Assembly: GCF_036320965.1 (NCBI RefSeq)
Contig: NC_092231.1
Coordinates: 25,140,894 to 25,204,893, forward strand
From: Panulirus ornatus
Lineage: Eukaryota; Arthropoda; Malacostraca; Decapoda; Palinuridae
DNA length: 64,000 nt
Direction: 5' to 3'
Part shown: positions 37,275 through 47,479 of the stretch, piece after piece
Position numbering within the stretch: the first letter of the stretch is position 1
How the letters are laid out: each line of letters begins with the position of its first letter
Made by a program: the position numbers and the translations under genes
Notes under the pieces: model-generated
Seen by the model: the letters and a program-made list of their open reading frames with translations, nothing else
The model's database searches: none
Told to the model about the DNA's origin: nothing

Positions 37275-37350
37275 GTTGGTTCGGATTCACTTGTTCGGAT
37301 TCATAATTCACGCTGAGCGGGTGACTGTAGCGCGCGGCAATGTCCCCAGC
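37275..37350 (+). repeat. Dispersed repeat family F, copy 2
   Basis: TGTTGGTTCGGATTCAC (with an internal TTCGGATTCA duplication) and AGCGGGTGACTGTAGCGCGC match the reverse complement of 34265-34345. Confidence 0.5.
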
Positions 37351-37524
37351 TGTGCGTGACATACACAGAAATATGGTACAGTATGCAGTCAGAATACAGT
37401 CAGGACGGGAGTGTTGTTATGGAGTCCAGATGATACAGTGGGGATATGCAGTGAAAATGTCATCATTGGAAGGTAAGTACGCATACTTGCCTGTATACAG
37501 TCGCAGCAAAATTTAACAACAGAA

Positions 37525-37528
<4 letters not shown>

Positions 37529-37604
<76 letters not shown>
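37529..37604. repeat. (TA)n microsatellite
   Basis: Pure TA run of about 38 units followed by a T run to 37626, directly at the 3' end of the LINE. Confidence 0.97.
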
Positions 37605-37621
<17 letters not shown>

Positions 37622-37807
37622 TTTTTATACTTTGTCGCTGTCTCCCGCGTTTGCGAGGTAGCGCAAGGAAACAGACGAAAGAAATGGCCCCCCCCCCATA
37701 CACATGTATATACATACGTCCACACACGCACATATACATACCTACACAGCTTTCCATGGTTTACCCCAGACGCTTCACATGTCTTGATTCAATCCACTGA
37801 CAGCACG

Positions 37808-38419
37808 TCAACCCCGGTATACCACATTGCTCCAATTCAATATATTCCTTGCCCTCATTTCACCCTCCTGCAAGTTCAGGCCCCGATCACACAAAATCTT
37901 TTTCACTCCATCTTTCCACCTCCAATTTGGTCTCCCTCTTCTCCTCGTTCCCTCCACCTCCGACACATATATCCTCTTGGTCAACCTTTCCTCACTCATT
38001 CTCTCCATGTGCCCAAACCATTTCAAAACACCCTCTTCTGCTCTCTCAACCACGCTCTTTTTATTTCCACACATCTCTCTCACCCTTACGTTACTTACTC
38101 GATCAAACCTCCTCACACCACACATTGTCCTCAGACATCTCATTTCCAGCACATCCATCCTCCTGCGCACAACTCTATCCATAGCCCACGCCTCGCAACC
38201 ATACAACATTGTTGGAACCACTATTCCTTCAAACATACCCATTTTTGCTTTCCGAGATAATGTTCTCGACTTCCACACATTCTTCAAGGCTCCCAGAATT
38301 TTCGCCCCCTCCCCCACCCTATGGTCCAATTCTGCTTCCATGGTTCCATCCGCTGCCAGATCCACTCCCAGATATCTAAAACACTTCACTTCCTCCAGTT
38401 TTTCTCCATTCAAACTCAC
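37808..38419 (-). pseudogene. RTE-like reverse transcriptase, C-terminal part of copy 2
   Basis: 203-codon frame starting just after the deletion with SLNGEKLEEVKCFRYLGVDL. It continues through MLYGCEAWAMDRVVRRR, SVVERAEEGVLKWFGHMERM and RRRGRPNWRWKDGV to the C-terminus. It is nearly identical to the same region of copy 1 (19.1-19.7 kb) and belongs to the same protein as the neighbouring 459-codon frame. Confidence 0.9.
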
Positions 38420-38427
38420 CTCCCAAT

Positions 38428-39807
38428 TTACTTGACCCTCAACCCTACTGTACCTAATGACTCAGTCACCAGCTTCTGCAGTTTCTCACATGAATCAGCC
38501 ACCAGCGCTGTATCATCAGCGAACAACAACTGACTCACTTCCCAAGCTCTCTCATCCCCAACAGACTTCATACTTGCCCCTCTTTCCAAAACTCTTGCCT
38601 TTACCTCCCTAACAACCCCATCCATAAACAAATTAAACAACCATGGAGACATCACACACCCCTGCCGCAAACCTACATTCACTGAGAACCAATCACTTTC
38701 CTCTCTTCCTACACGTACACATGCCTTACATCCTCGATAAAAACTTTTCACTGCTTCTAACAACTTGCCTCCCACTCCATATATTCTTAATACCTTCCAC
38801 AGAGCATCTCTATCAACTCTATCATATGCCTTCTCCAGATCCATAAATGCTACATACAAATCCATTTGCTTTTCTAAGTATTTCTCACATACATTCTTCA
38901 AAGCAAACACCTGATCCACACTTCCTCTACCACTTCTGAAACCACACTGCTCTTCCCCAATCTGATGCTCTGTACATGCCTTCACCCTCTCAATCAATAC
39001 CCTCCCATACAATTTACCAGGAATACTCAACAAACTTATACCTCTGTAATTTGAGCACTCACTCTTATCCCCTTTTCCTTTGTACAATGGCACTATGCAC
39101 GCATTCCTCCAATCCTCAGGCACCTCACCATGAGTCATACATACATTAAATAACCTTGCCAACCAGTCAACAATACAGTCACCCCCTTTTTTAATAAATT
39201 CCACTGCAATACCATCCAAGCCTGCTGCCTTGCCGGCTTTCATCTTCCGCAAAGCTTTCACTACCTCTTCTCTGTTTACCAAATCGTTTTCCCTAACCCT
39301 CTCACTTTGCACACCACCTCGACCAAAACACCCTATATCTGCGACTCTATCATCAGACACATTCAACAAACCTTCAAAATACTCACTCCATCTCCTTCCC
39401 ACATCACCACTACTTGTTATCACCTCCCCATTTGCGCCCTTCACTAAAGTTCCCATTTGCTCCCTTGTCTTACGCACTTTATTTACCTCCTTCCAGAACA
39501 TCTTTTTATTCTCCCTAAAATTTAATGACACTCTCTCACCCCAACTCTCATTTGCCCTTTTTTTCACCTCTTGCACCTTTCTCTTGACCTCCTGTCTCTT
39601 TCTTTTATACATCTCCCACTCAATTGCATTTTTTCCCTGCAAAAATCGTCCAAATGCCTCTCTCTTCTCTTTCACTAATACTCTTACTTCTTCATCCCAC
39701 CTCTCACTACCCTTTCTAATCAACCCACCTCCCACTCTTCTCATGCCACAAGCATCTTTTGCGCAATCCATCACTGACTCCCTAAATACATCCCATTCCT
39801 CCCCCAC
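38428..39807 (-). pseudogene. RTE-like reverse transcriptase, N-terminal and palm part of copy 2
   Basis: 459-codon open frame. It begins in the basic linker between endonuclease and polymerase (REAFGRFLQGKNAIEWEMYK, later KRANESWGERVSLNF). Fingers and palm motifs follow: KAAGLDGIAVEFIKKGG, EDWRNACIVPLYKGKGDKS, YRGISLLSIPGKLYGRVL, EEQCGFRSGRGSVDQVF, motif A AFMDLEKAYDRVD, motif B GLRQGCVMSPWLF and motif C FADDTALVADS. The first codon is GTG at the truncation edge and is not a real start. The frame runs out of register after KLQKLVTE because about 55 bases present in copy 1 (19784-19840) are missing here. Confidence 0.92.
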
Positions 39808-39823
39808 ATATCCCCCACATATT

Positions 39824-40038
39824 CGCCATTTCCCGCGTTAGCGAGGTAGCGTTAAGAACAGAGGACTGAGCCTTAGAGGGAATATCCTCACTTGGCCCCT
39901 TTCTCTGTTCCTTCTTTTGGAAAATTGTAAAAACGAGAGGGGAGGATTTCCAGCCCCCAGCTCCCTCCCCTTTTAGTCGCCTTTTACGACACGCAGGGAA
40001 TACGTGGGAAGTATTCTTTCTCCCCTATCCCCAGGGAT

Positions 40039-40044
<6 letters not shown>
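39824..40044 (-). mobile_element. Short interspersed element (family A), copy 4, near full length
   Basis: The plus strand reads CGCCATTTCCCGCGTTAGCG, AACAGAGGACTGAGCC, CACTTGGCCCCTTTCTCTG, AGGGGAGGATTTCCAGCCC, TTTTAGTCGCCTTTTACGAC, ACGCAGGGAATACGTGGGAA and CCCCTATCCCCAGGGAT. It abuts the 5' end of the LINE on one side and a (TA)n tract on the other. No coding capacity. Confidence 0.88.

Positions 40045-40086
<42 letters not shown>
40045..40086. repeat. (TA)n microsatellite
   Basis: TA run of about 20 units beside the short interspersed element. Confidence 0.95.
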
Positions 40087-40089
<3 letters not shown>

Positions 40090-40296
40090 ACCTGTGTATA
40101 GTCAGTCATAAATATGATCCTATAAAAGGCCATACATGCAGAGAGATCGTATGTGTATTAGAATTATCTTCAAAACCTGAATCAGTGTTTTTTTTTTTCG
40201 TATGGTAGTTATAATTTGATTTTGACGACGTTTTTGACACTGACAATTGTTAGGCCTAGAGCCCAAATAACAAACCATATATTATCGTAGCAAAAA

Positions 40297-40408
40297 GCTC
40301 GCCATTTCCTGTGTGAGCAAGGTAGCGCTTGGAACGGACGAAATAAAGGTTTCAGTCGCTCCTGTCCACGCTTTAGCTCCTGTCATGTGCATAGCATGTC
40401 TCTGATTA
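40297..40408 (-). mobile_element. Relic of RTE-like LINE 3' UTR module
   Basis: The plus strand reads CGCCATTTCCTGTGTGAGCA, AGGTAGCGCTTGGAACGGAC, then TTTAGCTCCTGTCATGTGCA. It matches the reverse complement of the first UTR module of LINE copy 3. Confidence 0.6.
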
Positions 40409-40735
40409 CAGAGACACCAATGTGATTATAGACTTAACCATAACCAATCGCTAAAAAGTAGTTAAAACTAAAATATTATTCCATGATAACCTGTATTACA
40501 TAATCATCAGTACAATCCATACAAAGTATAGTGATAGCCAAAGTATGATTACATAAGTAGATAACTACCTGTTTCATTGTGTAATTGCCTACGTGTAACC
40601 GGTACATAATACAAAAGCTTGTAAGATTTTTTTGTATTGTAGCTGTTGGCCGTGGTTACAGTTGTGAGCAGAAGTATGCTGTAAAGCTATCATCATGCTG
40701 GACCGACTCAAAATGCATTGAAAGTGATGACTCAT
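40409..40735. other. No recognisable feature
   Basis: AT-rich unique-looking sequence. Confidence 0.45.
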
Positions 40736-40866
40736 TAATACGATAGGAGGGGTAACTCATAATGCCATGGAAGTGGACACTCACAATACCATGGGAGGAG
40801 TAACTCATAATGCCATGGGAGTAGACACTCGAAATGCCATGGGAGGGGTTAGTCATGATGCCGTGG

Positions 40867-40911
<45 letters not shown>

Positions 40912-40955
40912 CATAATGCCATGGGAGGGATGACTCATAATGCTGTGGGATTAGA
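40736..40955. repeat. 24-bp minisatellite split by a (GA)n tract
   Basis: CTCATAATGCCATGGGAGGG-type units recur every 24 bases. A pure GA run (40869-40909) interrupts the array right after GTGGGAGGAGAG, as if the GAG at a unit end had expanded. Confidence 0.85.
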
Positions 40956-41155
40956 GACAGCTTGAGGGCACCTCATGAACGAGATATGAAGGAGAACTTC
41001 TCTAGGAATAGACTGGTGGATGAATGAACTTAGGGTTGTGAATGTGGACAGCGTACTGAAGTTGAAACATCTGCATCATAATACAGAAAGTTCAAAATGT
41101 ACGGCCCCCTCGAGTGTAGATCTCCCTCCCTGTACATTACAGTACAGCTAGGCAG

Positions 41156-41156
<1 letters not shown>

Positions 41157-41211
<55 letters not shown>
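41157..41211. repeat. (CA)n microsatellite
   Basis: Pure CA run of about 27 units. Confidence 0.97.
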
Positions 41212-41215
<4 letters not shown>

Positions 41216-41759
41216 ACATCAATGATTCTTTACCTCGCACTGAAATAACATGCGTGATAGCTGGAAATATTTCTATATCGATATATAGGAGGCGTGAATA
41301 CTGTTCTCTGAACTGGAAACACTCGTAAAATCTTTATGATGATACTAGGCTTTGACTAATTGCACAGTTCTGAGGAGAGTGCTGTGGAAAGAGCCAAAGA
41401 GAACCCAAAATGTTATAAAAGGACTAAAGTGGATCTAGATTGTGATGAAAAGTCTAAACAGAACTGAGAATGTTGTTGAAAGGCTATAGCGAGCCCAGAA
41501 TGCTATTGAAGGCAAGGAGATCCCAGAATACTACTAGGGAAAGCCAAAATGAGTTTTACAAATCCATGATCGTGCCACTGTGTCTTCTTGCGAAGCTACT
41601 GATCTGCTTTTTCAGTTGGCATGCTTCAGTAGAAGGACTGATGTGATGGTGGTATACGGGAGTGATTGTGTCCTTGTAACTGGGTTCCTGAGATAGACTC
41701 GTTCCTTATCTCGGCCACTCGAGCGAAACTTTTACGTAAGCCGACACTTGCGGGTGACA
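41212..41759. other. No firm feature
   Basis: Around 41370-41560 there are loose repeats of the form GAGCCCAGAATGCTATTGAA, suggesting a decayed tandem repeat of about 40-45 bp. Confidence 0.4.
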
Positions 41760-42032
41760 CACACATTTCTCACCATGGAAGAGAGAAGAGTAAGGAGTGA
41801 TCTGTTCACTGCATTTTAAGCTTTCAAGCCAGCTCGATGACGTAGACATCAAACTAAGTCAAGAAGTGTTTTTAATAGTATAAAAGGCGCAAATGAATTA
41901 AATAAACTGACATTGTGCATGCTAACAATATACAAAAGTTTAGAAATTGTACAATAGGAAAAGTTCAAAAGATGAGGACTCAGGAGTGTAAAACTTCCTC
42001 TACTTACAGTTCATATAGATAATACCCCACAC

Positions 42033-42035
<3 letters not shown>
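41760..42035 (+). pseudogene. CR1-like LINE 3' end (relic)
   Basis: Reads LTMEERRVRSDLFTAF, matching the L-P-T-L-E-E-R-R-x-R-G-D-L-I-x-x-F signature near the C-terminus of CR1-like proteins. It is followed by ACAATATACAAAAGTTTAGA and GGAGTGTAAAACTTCC. The latter tail aligns with the end of the CR1-like relic at 51.59-51.68 kb, so both belong to one family. Confidence 0.7.

Positions 42036-42068
<33 letters not shown>
42036..42068. repeat. (CA)n microsatellite
   Basis: CA run of about 16 units. Confidence 0.93.
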
Positions 42069-42070
<2 letters not shown>

Positions 42071-42124
42071 TTCTTTAAGAAGGATGAAGAGCATGTTGGA
42101 CTAAACTGCTGATTTTCGTTATTT

Positions 42125-42275
42125 ACTTCTTGAGTACAACGGTAAGAACACTGAGTACGACGATACGACCGCTGAATGCGACATTACGCCTCCTGAGCAT
42201 GATCTTACGACCCTTGCTTACGACGGCCTGGACTTTGACTTGGCTCAGGGGAATGTCTTCAGGGAGTGAGGGATA
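42125..42275. repeat. Foldback-like 21-bp-unit element, copy F
   Basis: Four to five decayed left-arm units (GAGTACGACGATACGACC, GAGCATGATCTTACGACC) run into the centre, ACGGCCTGGACTTTGACTTG. The right arm is essentially lost. Confidence 0.65.
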
Positions 42276-42428
42276 GGATGGCACGTGAGAAACAAACCTC
42301 TTGGACGTCTACGCTTTTGACAGAGTGACAGAATCAGGGAGAGAGGGACGTGAATGCGTCGATTTTGCATATTTAGAAAGCCAGAACGTGTTATGAAGTT
42401 GTACTTCACAACCGGCTGTTGAGGAAGC

Positions 42429-42430
<2 letters not shown>

Positions 42431-42472
<42 letters not shown>
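42431..42472. repeat. (GT)n microsatellite
   Basis: Pure GT run of about 21 units. Confidence 0.97.
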
Positions 42473-42475
<3 letters not shown>

Positions 42476-42589
42476 CATGCATAGGAATAAGTACATGATA
42501 CGTACACGCGAGGTTGGTTAGATGGTGGCAACATGGGTAGATAGGCAGATGATGACCACAGTCAGTCGTCTCACGTACGCTCACCATGG

Positions 42590-42790
42590 CCACCCCCCCA
42601 GCGATGGCCCCGGTGGCATCCCTTGAGCTTGTGCCAACCTGAGCTCATGCTTGGATGGCTTTCATCAGTAACACGGGATCGAATCTCAGTGGTGGTGAAA
42701 CGCGATAACCCCGGCGTGATTGGCTGGGTATTTGAAGCCACGTCACAGAGCTTACCTCCTGACCCCGTCCGTGATGACGCCACAGCAGTG
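42590..42790. repeat. Possible tRNA-derived SINE
   Basis: Contains CACGGGATCGAATCTCAG, close to the tRNA B-box consensus GGTTCGANTCC, in a GC-rich context of about 200 bases unlike its neighbours. I cannot identify a convincing A box or another copy in the window, so this is tentative. Confidence 0.3.
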
Positions 42791-42799
42791 CTCACTAAT

Positions 42800-43920
42800 T
42801 GAATGAGTTGATTAATAGATAGATATTTAGTTTATTGTAATCGGCTTGTCAATAAGAAGAAGCTAATGTGATTTGTTGGTTGATAGGCAGAGATATAGTT
42901 GATGTTATTGGCTGATGAGTAATAAGAGGTTAGTTAATGTAATTAGTTGATAGACGGGGGTTTAGATACTGTAATTGGATGGTTAGTGGGCTAAGGTTAA
43001 CTTGTATACTGGGTTCATTAACAGGAAGTGGTAAGTTAATGTAACTAGGTCATAAACAGGGAGAGGATAGGTAGAGCAATTGGTTGGTTGATAGACACGC
43101 TTACCATATGTAATTTGTCAGTTAGTAGGTTTAGGTAAACTGATTAGTTAGTAGGAAGAGGTTTAGCCAAAGTTATTGAATGAGTAATGGACAGATTGTG
43201 GCTAATCTAATGTGTTAATTGATAGGCAGAGGTTATCTAATGGAGTTGGTTAACCTTAGACTTTTGCTAATTGGTTTAAGCTATGTACTTAGTAGTTTAA
43301 TCGGTAAAGATAGGCTGTTGATAGGCTACGTACTTAGTAGTTTAATAGGTAGAGATAGGCTGCTGAAATTGGATGGTTCATAAACAGGAGTCAATTTGTA
43401 TAATTGGTTACTTAAAAGACGAATTTATTTGGTTGTTTGATAGGCATATGTTAATTAATCTAAAGGGTTGATTGATAGATTGTTGAAAAATGAATGGAGT
43501 TGATTTAGAGGCGAAATTAGTTATTCTAGCAGGTGTATTGATAGGTAGAGCGTAGCTAATCAAATAAGTTTGTTGATAAACAAAGATAAAGTGATCAGGG
43601 GAGCTAAATTAGAAAGATGTTAGGTACTTCATTAGGTGAAGTGTAAAGATGCCAATTCAGTTTTAGCGAACGAGTAGTTAATGTTAAATTATGAACGGAT
43701 GTGTATTGAATCAGATTCTGGCTTTCGAGAGATCAGGTAATTGACTAGTAGTTCAAGTAGATGATAGTGTAGATGGTGAGTAGAAGTTGTCAGTTATGGT
43801 TTGTGGTTTGTATCAGTTTGGATGTTTATATAATCTGAAAATATCTAGAGAGTAAATGATTAGGTATCTTAGATGATTACTCAGTTAGTGTAATGGGTTA
43901 ATTAGATAACTTTATTGATG
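42800..43920. repeat. Decayed satellite, about 32-36-bp unit
   Basis: About 1.1 kb in which GGTTGATAGGCAGAGGTTA-like and GCTAATGTAATTGG-like words recur at 30-38-base spacing in the same orientation. Units differ at many positions, so this is an old tandem array no longer homogenised. No coding frame. Confidence 0.7.
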
Positions 43921-43924
43921 TGTT

Positions 43925-44040
43925 GAGCATTTAGGTACAACCTTTAGGTATGATTGCCAGGCCAAAGGTTGTATCGTCGTGGTTAAACCGTACCGTCGTG
44001 GTCAAGGGCCTTACTGTCATGCCCTATTGTCATGCGTACG
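43925..44040. repeat. Foldback-like 21-bp-unit element, copy G
   Basis: A very short left arm (GAGCATTTAGGTACAACC), a centre (ATGATTGCCAGGCCAAAGG) and three to four right-arm units (CCGTACCGTCGTGGTCAAGG). It lies at the end of the decayed satellite. Confidence 0.7.
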
Positions 44041-44480
44041 TGAGGCTTGATATATACATGCCAGCTTATTTAGAGCACTTAATAGTTTAGCACTAGGTGT
44101 TCCAAGTGACTCTAGGTATATATTTAGTTGATTGTGTGGGATGATAATGGACATGTTAGGTGATCAAAAAGGCGGTTACTGCTATTACATACTAGCTAAT
44201 CCTTGGTCATAGTTTAAGAAACGTTAGCTAATCTAAAGGAGTAGTTTGCAGGGAAAATAACTTGAGCTCAAGGAACCAGCAAGTTCTGAGCAGTTCGAAA
44301 AATGGCCAAGTAAGGAGGCAAGTAGCCATGAGAAGGGAGGGAGGAGGTAATGATGAGTGACCACAGTTATCTGTGCGAGCCACGCCTCCTCCCTCGTCCT
44401 GGGGTAGACATTACGAAGGACGCTTGGGTTGGCTCCATGGGTCCTGAGGCTATAGTGTCACAAGTCATGATGTTGTTGGG
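44041..44480. other. No recognisable feature
   Basis: Unique-looking sequence, nothing supported. Confidence 0.45.
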
Positions 44481-44489
44481 ACATACAGG

Positions 44490-44685
44490 AAGTGAACAAA
44501 TATGGAGGAAAAGTAGTTTCATTCATGAATAACTATGGAAGAAAAGGACTATTGCAACACAAACAGCTTCACTTGTGAAAAAGCTAGAGAAATGCAGTGA
44601 CTTCAGCCATGAATGAATTTAGAGAGAAAACAGCTTCAAGAACGAATAGCTATAGGGGCACACTTCCTTCATTCTGTAAAATTAT
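44490..44685. repeat. Decayed tandem repeat, about 33-bp unit (first part)
   Basis: Units with TTCATGAATAACTATGGA and AACAGCTTCA words. The same unit reappears at 45985-46290. Confidence 0.55.
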
Positions 44686-44789
44686 GGCTTCATGGTGGAT
44701 AGAACTATGAGTTGGGTGTATTGAGGAGTGTGTGGAATGAGAGAGGTCACTTTCTGTGAGGGCAAAGGTAGGTGTGCTTGATGGTATAT

Positions 44790-45240
44790 AATAGTCCCGA
44801 AGGTGTTGTATGGATTCGAGCCATGGGCCATAAATACATGAGAATGGTAGGGTGCAAGTATGTAGAAATTCTCTCTTAGCGAACCTCTCCTCACGCATCC
44901 TCACTGTATGTCCAAACTATTTCAGCACACCTTCAGATGTCCCATGTGTATTTTGAGAAAGGTTGGTCGTATAAGGAATGATATTGTAAGAGAGGTGTGG
45001 TAGTAAGCTGAGTATGATTGCGAGAGCTGAAGAAGGTGTGCTGACATTGTTTGAACATGTGGAGATGATGAGTGAGGAGCGACTTACTAAGAGGATGTAT
45101 GTGTCAAATGTGGAGAGAGCAAAAGTGATGGGGAAGGCCAAGAAAGAGATTGTGAAGGCTGGAGAGATGAAAATATGTCATCGGGGCGTGAACTTGAAGG
45201 ATGGTGTGAAGCTTGCATAGGATAGTCAGGGGTTTCCAAC
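44790..45240. pseudogene. Rearranged relic of RTE-like LINE 3' end
   Basis: Three pieces of the LINE C-terminal coding region. On plus near 44800-44835 the sequence gives V-P-K-V-L-Y-G-F-E-P-W-A, matching VPTMLYGCEAWA. On minus, 44850-44940 translates to SEGVLK, a stop, FGHTVRMREERFAKREF, matching AEEGVLKWFGHMERM then SEERLTKR. On plus, 45014-45220 translates to RAEEGVLTLFEHVEMM then SEERLTKRMYVSNVERAKV, matching the same residues again. So one segment is present twice in opposite orientation. Divergence is much higher than between copies 1 and 2, so this is an old insertion. Confidence 0.75.
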
Positions 45241-45984
45241 CCTGCAGTTGTCAGTCAGTTTCTGTCAAAACATATTCCTTATAGTAATGAGATTTAGACT
45301 ACACAGTTAACACAGTGTGTAGTGTGCATCATATGCCTAGGTTCACGTAGTACATTTTCAATTACCTTGGTCCTCATAATGTCCACAGGACCCTCTCTGA
45401 AGTTGTCGACTTAACATAAAAAAAACATGTTTTGACCGTATGACTCTGCTTACAAGAATGCATATAATGACATTGGCGAAATACTCGCATTCTTTGGCTG
45501 ATGTGAAATCGTTATTGAATACTGGCGATAATCTGGCGATTTTCGTTCGTGCTTGTTGAATATGTTATTTAAGTAAAGTGGCAATCCTGGTGTTAGCACT
45601 TGTTAAAGGAAAAATAGCACCATTCATCTCAATAAGAGTGTTAGTGCTGACTGGGTTAGAAGAAAGTTTGTTTCTCTATAGGCAGAGAACACGGCGATGT
45701 TATAATGATGTTATATTTGTATATTGTGATAAGCTCAAGTTGTATTGATCTGTTTCATATATACAGTATCCCCAGTTTTCTCAGTTAACATATTTTTCTG
45801 GTTTCAGTGTAATTCTGATCATGAATAAGGTGTTTTAGGATAGGGTCTCAGTCACTTTGTGGCTTGGCTGTGGATAGGAGCTACGTTTTCGGCAAATTAT
45901 ACTTGAGTAGAGAGAGTGGACGTGAGCAAACGAGGCTGGTTTAAGCCTGTCAAGGCGGAACCTTCGCTGCGCGGGAAAATAATG
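45241..45984. other. No recognisable feature
   Basis: AT-rich unique-looking sequence. Confidence 0.45.
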
Positions 45985-46290
45985 AATTCAGTATGAACAA
46001 CTTTGGACGAGTATGGAGACACAAGCCTCAGTTATGAATAATTATGGAGGCATAGTAACTGATGAATAATTATGGAGGAAGAGCTAATGTCATCATTAAC
46101 TGTGAAGGAACACTAGATTCACTCCATCTTGAATAGCACAGTAGCTTCAATCCTGAACACTTTAATCTTCAGTCATGAATAATTATGGAGCCACACAACT
46201 TCAGACGTAAATGATGATGAAGACACAGTAGATTGTGTCATCAGTAAGTATAGAGACCACAGTACCTCCAGTCATGAATTGCTCTCAGTG
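45985..46290. repeat. Decayed tandem repeat, about 33-bp unit (second part)
   Basis: Units with CAGTTATGAATAATTATGGA, followed by GGCATAGTAACT, recur seven to eight times. The words are shared with 44490-44685. Confidence 0.65.
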
Positions 46291-46570
46291 CAAATAAGGG
46301 GACATTATAAGCCTCTCTCTACTTAGACAACAAACCTTCTCGTTTCGGTTCCCGTTTTTTTATTTGCTAAGACAGCTTCTTCCAGGTAAATTGAAAACAC
46401 AGTGACGTACGTGAGAACCTCTGCCCATTTCCCCCTTGCTACTTAATCCTTTAAGCTCTCCTTACTTAAGTAATTTATCTTGGATGCAGAATTGCCCCTG
46501 CAGGTACTTAGTACAGAGCCTCGTATCATACAGGTACAAATTATGTAGATTAAGCATACATGTATGGTCT

Positions 46571-46574
<4 letters not shown>

Positions 46575-46646
<72 letters not shown>
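46575..46646. repeat. (CT)n microsatellite
   Basis: Pure CT run of about 36 units. Confidence 0.97.
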
Positions 46647-46648
<2 letters not shown>

Positions 46649-46764
46649 TCTGAGCTGGAAATGCTACTCGCTAGCCGTACTTCAAGCCAAGATTTTGTTA
46701 TGGCTATTCGTAACTTGATGAGTCATCTCATCTTGGTAATAGATGAGATTAATTCCATGAAAAG

Positions 46765-46769
<5 letters not shown>

Positions 46770-46850
<81 letters not shown>
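46770..46850. repeat. (TA)n microsatellite
   Basis: Pure TA run of about 40 units, 15 bases before a LINE 3' module. Confidence 0.97.
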
Positions 46851-46853
<3 letters not shown>

Positions 46854-46865
46854 TTTGTTGTATAC

Positions 46866-46945
46866 TTGATCACCGTTTACCTCTTTAGCGAGATAGCGCC
46901 AGGAACAGACGAAGAAAAAGGCCGCATCTGCTCCATGCAATTATA
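46866..46945 (-). mobile_element. Solo 3' end of RTE-like LINE (relic)
   Basis: The plus strand reads TCACCGTTTACCTCTTTAGC, GAGATAGCGCCAGGAACAGA, CGAAGAAAAAGGCC. It matches the reverse complement of the LINE end and again lies beside a TA tract. Confidence 0.65.
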
Positions 46946-46964
46946 ATTATTCAATTACTTCTAA

Positions 46965-47155
46965 GACCGTAGGGCCTCTTTGAAGGGGCTCCTTCGCATT
47001 CGAGGCTGCACTAACTCAAGTGGCAGGGAAGTGATGGCTCCTTTGAAATGAGGAGTCACTCGATAACTGTCATACTCTCTGTCCGTAATACCACCTCGCC
47101 CTAGGTGACTTTTCACTGGCGTTGTAACCACATGTAGGAGGTGGCCGGTGACGTG
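46965..47155 (+). repeat. Dispersed repeat family C, copy 2
   Basis: GGCTCCTTCGCATTCGAGGC, GGCAGGGAAGTGATGGCTCC and AGGTGACTTTTCACTGGCG (followed by TTGTAACC) line up with the copy at 18484-18652. A GT-rich tract follows. Confidence 0.55.
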
Positions 47156-47445
47156 TGTGGGTGTGTGTGTGTGTGGGGGTGTGTTGCATTTTCTTCACAA
47201 ACCATTCTCTATTTCCGTTCTCAGTAGGTAACCTCATGTTCCCCCCAATTATCCTTAGTGACACAGTACTGCATTCAAATCACCCATCACTCACACTCGA
47301 TTCCATACGTCAGAACGGCTGACACACTCTCATTTCCTTCCAGAACACTCCCCTCTCCTCATTCCTCTCGGTACCAGATGCATAAACACTAACAAATACT
47401 CATTCCCATAAATCACATCAGTTTGGAGTTCACCTCCTTACATTT

Positions 47446-47470
47446 TTCACACACACACACACACACACAC
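47446..47470. repeat. (CA)n microsatellite
   Basis: CA run of about 12 units. Confidence 0.9.
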
Positions 47471-47479
47471 ATATAAATT

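Larger units (their letters stand above)
37605..39823 (-). mobile_element. RTE-like non-LTR retrotransposon, copy 2 (longest)
   Basis: Minus-strand LINE of about 2.2 kb. The 3' end (37605-37807) is the short UTR form, ending next to poly-T and (TA)n. The coding region runs 37808-39807 in two frames because of a deletion near 38460. The 5' end stops abruptly at about 39823, where a short interspersed element begins. The apurinic-type endonuclease domain expected upstream is absent, so this copy is 5'-truncated and cannot move by itself. Confidence 0.92.

Noticed and set aside
37784..38435. Plus-strand frames of 111-202 codons over LINE copies (also 19109-19649 and 22224-22779 minus)
   Set aside because: Antisense shadows of the LINE coding region; the sense strand carries the recognisable reverse-transcriptase motifs.
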